Assembly: GCA_964526675.1 (NCBI GenBank)
Contig: CAZGLY010000001.1
Location: forward strand, 62,001 to 126,000
Source: CAZADA01 sp964526675
GTDB taxonomy: Bacteria > Pseudomonadota > Alphaproteobacteria > Caulobacterales > Maricaulaceae
DNA length: 64,000 nucleotides
Direction of reading: 5' to 3'
Every line of letters begins with the position of its first letter. The stretch's first letter is position 1. Below, piece by piece: positions 60,688 to 64,000 of the stretch. A program made the position numbers and the translations under genes. Under the pieces are notes generated by a model. It was not told where the DNA came from. It worked only from the letters and a program-made list of their open reading frames with translations, and did not search any database.

Positions 60688-60847
60688 CAGGTCATCCTGT
60701 TGCTAGAGGCGATGGGCGCGGCCGCCCTCCGCGAGAGATTGGGGTGTGGCGGCGGTCAAGCCGTCCGCATCGGCCACCGCCACATAGCGCGAAAGGCGCG
60801 CGCACGAAACGGGCTTTCGCCACGGTCCCTGCAGGGGTCGCCGGACA

Positions 60848-61888
60848 TCAGGTGAGCGCGCCGGAGGTTTCTTCGGGCAAGATCCGGTCCGGCGGCCGCT
60901 CGCCATCCTGCCACACGCGGATGTTGATGATCACCTTTTCGCCCATCTCCACACGGCTTTCGAGGGTCGCGGAACTCATGTGCGGAATCAGGATGACGTT
61001 CGGTCGCCCCAGAAGCTTCGGGTTCACCGCCGGCTCCGCCTCAAAGACATCGAGCGCCGCCCCCGCCAAGCGCCCGTCGGCCAGGGCGTCCGCCAGGGCG
61101 TCCTCGTCGATCACGTCGCCACGGGAGGTGTTCACGAGGAACGCTTGCGGCTGCAGGCGCGCCAGACGATCGCGCGAGAACAGGTGGTAAGTCGCCGGGG
61201 TGCGCGGCGTGTGAATGGTCACGATGTCGGCCGCCGCCAGCAGGGCGTCGAGATCGCTCCAATAGGTGGCGCCCAGCGCCTCCTCGATCATCGGACTGAC
61301 CGGCCGGCGATTGTGATAGTGGATCGCCATGCCGAAGGCGCGCGCCCGCGCCGCCACCGCTTGGCCGATGCGGCCCATGCCGATGATAGCCAGGCGCTTG
61401 CCGTTGACGCGCCGTCCCATCATCCAGGTCGGCGACCAGCCGGAAAACCCGCCCTGTTGCAGCACTTGGGCGCCCTCGAAAATCCGCCGCGGCCCCGCCA
61501 GAATGAGCGCCATCGCCATGTCGGCCGTGTCGTCGGTGAGCACGCGCGGCGTGTTCGTGACGGTGACGCCGCGCGCCGCGGCGGCGGCGACATCGATATG
61601 ATCCACGCCAACGCCAAAGTTCGCGATCAGCTTCAGCCGCGGCCCGGCGGCTGCGATGATGTCCGCGTGGATGCGATCGGTGACCGTCGGCGCGAGCACA
61701 TCCGCGTCCGCCATCGCCGCGACAAGCGCGGCGTCGTCCATCGGCGTGTCGCCCGGATTGAACCGCACGTCAAACAGCTCCGCCATGCGGGCTTGCACCG
61801 GTTCCGGCAACGCTCGGGTGACCACGACCTTCGGCCGCGCTCCAAAACCAACATCCGACGAGGCGGTGGCGTGTAGACGATCGCTCAT
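60848..61888 (-). CDS. D-isomer-specific 2-hydroxyacid dehydrogenase (glyoxylate/hydroxypyruvate reductase type)
   Basis: The 346-residue NAD(P)-dependent enzyme has the family order: substrate block IANFGVGVDHIDV near residue 90, the Rossmann loop LAIIGMGRIGQAVAARA near 165, NTSRGDVIDEDAL, FEAEPAVNP and the catalytic His in PHMSSATLESR. The sequence resembles the D-glycerate dehydrogenase/hydroxypyruvate reductase (GyaR, GhrB) group. It probably reduces glyoxylate or hydroxypyruvate. It has the normal length. The Old Yellow Enzyme gene lies 63 bp upstream on the same strand. Confidence 0.86.
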   Translation of the reverse strand: MSDRLHATASSDVGFGARPKVVVTRALPEPVQARMAELFDVRFNPGDTPMDDAALVAAMADADVLAPTVTDRIHADIIAAAGPRLKLIANFGVGVDHIDVAAAAARGVTVTNTPRVLTDDTADMAMALILAGPRRIFEGAQVLQQGGFSGWSPTWMMGRRVNGKRLAIIGMGRIGQAVAARARAFGMAIHYHNRRPVSPMIEEALGATYWSDLDALLAAADIVTIHTPRTPATYHLFSRDRLARLQPQAFLVNTSRGDVIDEDALADALADGRLAGAALDVFEAEPAVNPKLLGRPNVILIPHMSSATLESRVEMGEKVIINIRVWQDGERPPDRILPEETSGALT

Positions 61889-61951
61889 AACCCCATCAGA
61901 GCTGCGCCGGCCGGCAGGTCAAGCGCTTCATCCGGCTAAGGCGCAGCCAAC

Positions 61952-63253
61952 TCACCCGGGCCGCCGGCGCGTCCGGTCCGCTTCCGCGAGCGCCGCCTCC
62001 AGAATCGCGCGGCGCCACGACAAGCTCCAGTCCGGCTCTCCGCCATCCCCGATGCGCCGCATTTGCGCCGCGCTCCACGCCTGGCGGCCATAGGCGTTCA
62101 CCGACCGGATCGCCGCCAGCGGCGCCGTCGGTCCCAGGGGGCCGGGTCCCAGCTGCAGACGCGCGTCCACGTCCTGCGCCGCCGCTTTGGCGTCCGCCAA
62201 CAAGCGGTGAGCCACGCCCGGCTCCACACAAAACGGCCGCCCTAAGCCGATGAGGTCGAGGTTGCCGTCGTTCAACGCCGCGTCCATCGCCGCGCGGGAC
62301 CGCCAGCCGCCCGTCGCCATGACGGCCATCGCCCGCTCCGCCCTCAAGGTCGCGGCGAACTGCGTGAAATAGCCCGCGTCCCCGCGCGCGACATAGGCGG
62401 CGGCGTCGCGGCTCTGCGCCATGGGCGCGCCCAGCATGGCCGGGCGCTCCCAATCGCCGCCGGTCACCTCGAGCACGTCCACGCCACGCGCGTCGAGCGA
62501 GGCCGCGACCGTGCGACACTCGCCGAAGGTGAAGCCGTCGGGATGGAAGTCGGAGGCGTTGATTTTCACCGAAACCGGAAAGTCCGCGCCCACGCGCGCG
62601 CGCACCTGCTCCACCACGTCCAGGAGAACGCGCGCGCGGCCTTGAAGATCGCCTCCATACGCGTCTTCGCGGCGATTGACATGCGGCGACAGGAACTGCG
62701 CCAGAAGCGCGCCATGGGCGGCGTGGATCTGCACGCCCGTAAAGCCGGTGTCGCGCGCCGCCTCAGCCGCAAACGCGAACCGCGCGACCGCGTCACGGAT
62801 GTGGAGCCGGCTCATCGCTTGCGGCGCGCCAAACCGGCGCCACTGCGCGCGCGTGGGCACCGCCGACGGGGCCAAGGGCTCAGGGTTGACGTGGCGCGGC
62901 GTTTGCCGGCCCGCGTGGCTGATCTGCATCCACATGTGCGCGCCGTGGACCGCGCCCGCCTCCGCCCAGCGCCGCAGCGCCGCGCGCGACCGCGCCGTGA
63001 TCGGCGCGTCGACGACGACCGCGCCGGCCTGATCCAGATGGTCACGATCCACCTGGACGCTGCCCGTGACCAGGACGCTCGCGCCGCTGTCCGCCCACGC
63101 GCGATAGAGCCGAAACATACGATCATCGGGACGGTTGTCGGCGTCGGTCAGTCCCTCGCTCAGCGCGGCCTTCGCCAAGCGGTTGGCCAAGATCGCACCG
63201 CAACGCAAGGTGAGGGAAGACGTGACGCCGCGCGCGCCGAAACGGGTGGGCAT
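61952..63253 (-). CDS. Old Yellow Enzyme-family NADH:flavin oxidoreductase
   Basis: The 433-residue FMN barrel reduces activated alkenes. Visible are SLTLRCGAILANRLAKAALSE-like start (short quote: GAILANRLAKAA), the QISHAGRQTPR motif, the catalytic pair in VQIHAAHGALLAQFLSP, NRREDAYGG, and VKINASDF. It lacks the C-terminal NAD/FAD domains of the long 2,4-dienoyl-CoA reductases, so it is a single-domain type with a somewhat long C-terminal tail. Its substrate is unknown. It is 10 bp downstream of the vWA-like gene. Confidence 0.86.
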   Translation of the reverse strand: MPTRFGARGVTSSLTLRCGAILANRLAKAALSEGLTDADNRPDDRMFRLYRAWADSGASVLVTGSVQVDRDHLDQAGAVVVDAPITARSRAALRRWAEAGAVHGAHMWMQISHAGRQTPRHVNPEPLAPSAVPTRAQWRRFGAPQAMSRLHIRDAVARFAFAAEAARDTGFTGVQIHAAHGALLAQFLSPHVNRREDAYGGDLQGRARVLLDVVEQVRARVGADFPVSVKINASDFHPDGFTFGECRTVAASLDARGVDVLEVTGGDWERPAMLGAPMAQSRDAAAYVARGDAGYFTQFAATLRAERAMAVMATGGWRSRAAMDAALNDGNLDLIGLGRPFCVEPGVAHRLLADAKAAAQDVDARLQLGPGPLGPTAPLAAIRSVNAYGRQAWSAAQMRRIGDGGEPDWSLSWRRAILEAALAEADRTRRRPG

Positions 63254-63263
63254 GCGCTTCGGT

Positions 63264-64000
63264 TTAATCCAAAGCCGCGAGCGCTTCGAGGGGGTCGTCG
63301 ATCCATGTCAGCGTCGCTTCGCCAGCCGCGGCGAAGTAATCCGTCCAAAACTGGCGATGGCTCTCCGTCTGATAGTCGGCGAGCTCCGGCCGCACGACGT
63401 AGTACGTCGTGACCGCGTCCGCGCCCAGATACGCCGCCAAGCGCGCGCCCCGCGGCGTTGCGCGATAGGTCGCGAAATCGGGATAGGATGCGTAGTGGTT
63501 CAAACGACCGCGGACGTACTGCATCATGTCGGACACGATCAGGATGTCCGTGCGCACCGCCGGCGTCTCCGCGAGGGAGTCCTGAAGAGCGACCATCGCC
63601 TCCAAAAGCGGCGTGGCCTCGCGCGGGCCCGCATTGGCCGTCCGGCCGACCGCCGCTTGGATCCGCTCCTCGTAAAACGCGTCAAACCGTTCACGGCGGG
63701 CGTTGCGCTCCGCGCGCGTGTCAAACAGCATCGACCCCGGTTCCGGGCTCGGCGGGCGGCATTCCGAGAGAATGGGGTCAAGCGGCGCGGCCGCATCGCC
63801 AGCCAAGCCTAAGACGGTCAAACGGCTGCCGGTCGGGAACCGCGGTTCGTCCGCGACGTGTGGAATCAACGCGCGCACGAACGCCCGCCACGCCGGCGGC
63901 AGTTCATCGGTTTGGTCGATGATCACGACCACATGACGCGGCGCCACGCCCAGCGGACAGCCCTGGGCGTCAAACTCCATGGGCGAGGCGCTGAGATGCC
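63264..64000 (-). CDS. vWA-like protein, N-terminus outside window
   Basis: The frame is open to the right edge of the window, so the start may lie beyond 64000; an internal ATG at 63980 would give 238 residues. A von Willebrand A-like pattern is visible: a metal-site-like loop VVVIIDQTDELPP, then later TDILIVSDMMQYV, which would be the second strand with a conserved Asp. A helical middle section contains Arg-rich and Asp/Glu-rich parts. No signal sequence is seen in the visible part. The first MIDAS Ser is replaced by Thr/Asp, so metal binding is uncertain. It probably precedes the Old Yellow Enzyme gene in one transcript. Confidence 0.55.
   Translation of the reverse strand, partial: HLSASPMEFDAQGCPLGVAPRHVVVIIDQTDELPPAWRAFVRALIPHVADEPRFPTGSRLTVLGLAGDAAAPLDPILSECRPPSPEPGSMLFDTRAERNARRERFDAFYEERIQAAVGRTANAGPREATPLLEAMVALQDSLAETPAVRTDILIVSDMMQYVRGRLNHYASYPDFATYRATPRGARLAAYLGADAVTTYYVVRPELADYQTESHRQFWTDYFAAAGEATLTWIDDPLEALAALD

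Overview
The window is a gene-dense stretch of chromosome from a GC-rich alphaproteobacterium. The placement rests on CpdR beside an N-formylglutamate amidohydrolase, the dnaA/rpsT/enoyl-CoA hydratase/mutM/ubiE/ubiB/coaBC/dut neighbourhood, a phasin, an Entner-Doudoroff edd-eda pair, GANTC (CcrM-type) sites beside dnaA, and promoters that fit the Caulobacter housekeeping consensus (TTGACGS, 10-14 bp, GCTANAWC). A relative of the Caulobacterales/Hyphomonadaceae/Parvularculaceae is plausible; the sequence alone does not give a genus. I see no rRNA, tRNA, CRISPR array, insertion sequence or prophage.

Layout. 1-9 kb: cpdR, N-formylglutamate amidohydrolase, a candidate small RNA, a Pat-type acyl-CoA-synthetase/GNAT fusion, an XRE regulator, hisN, an rRNA methyltransferase-like gene, a lipoprotein-like methyltransferase and an hsp20 gene whose ribosome binding site folds into a ROSE-like hairpin. 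9-17 kb: a shortened ribD overlapping gpmA, a phosphohexomutase, a degenerate CysN-like GTPase beside sqdB (UDP-sulfoquinovose synthase), and envelope proteins. 17-29 kb, nearly all leftward: argE, a tandem-FKBP lipoprotein, threonine ammonia-lyase, an M16 protease, a fused peptide-transporter ATPase and two alpha/beta hydrolases. 29-34 kb: eda, edd, hdeD-like and tkt, central carbon metabolism. 34-46 kb: the replication cluster gyrB, recF, dnaN, dnaA, rpsT, echA and mutM, all leftward, with a phasin and a DUF599 gene inside. 46-56 kb, mostly rightward: ubiE, a TPR protein, ubiB, an AbrB-Doc toxin-antitoxin pair, a GST, coaBC and dut; a GNAT gene with a palindromic control region, a MAPEG gene, a small unknown gene and a VIT-family gene run leftward. 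56-64 kb: cysK, moeB-like, a FkbM methyltransferase, a 2-hydroxyacid dehydrogenase, an Old Yellow Enzyme homologue and a vWA-like protein cut by the window edge.

How the genes work together: gpmA, phosphohexomutase, edd, eda and tkt outline glycolysis, the Entner-Doudoroff route and sugar-nucleotide supply. The phosphohexomutase could feed UDP-glucose to SqdB, and the adjacent CysN-like GTPase may relate to sulfur supply for it. ubiE and ubiB serve ubiquinone synthesis; coaBC and dut serve CoA and dUTP metabolism. dnaA, dnaN, recF and gyrB start and sustain chromosome replication, and CpdR controls ClpXP-dependent proteolysis in the cell cycle of relatives.

The most interesting non-coding signals are the sRNA gene at 2042-2121 with an exposed anti-Shine-Dalgarno segment, the RNA-thermometer-like hairpin before hsp20, the double palindrome over the GNAT promoter near 52.54 kb, and the AT-rich, GANTC-rich gap upstream of dnaA. 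All functions are read from sequence and remembered family motifs; no database search was run.
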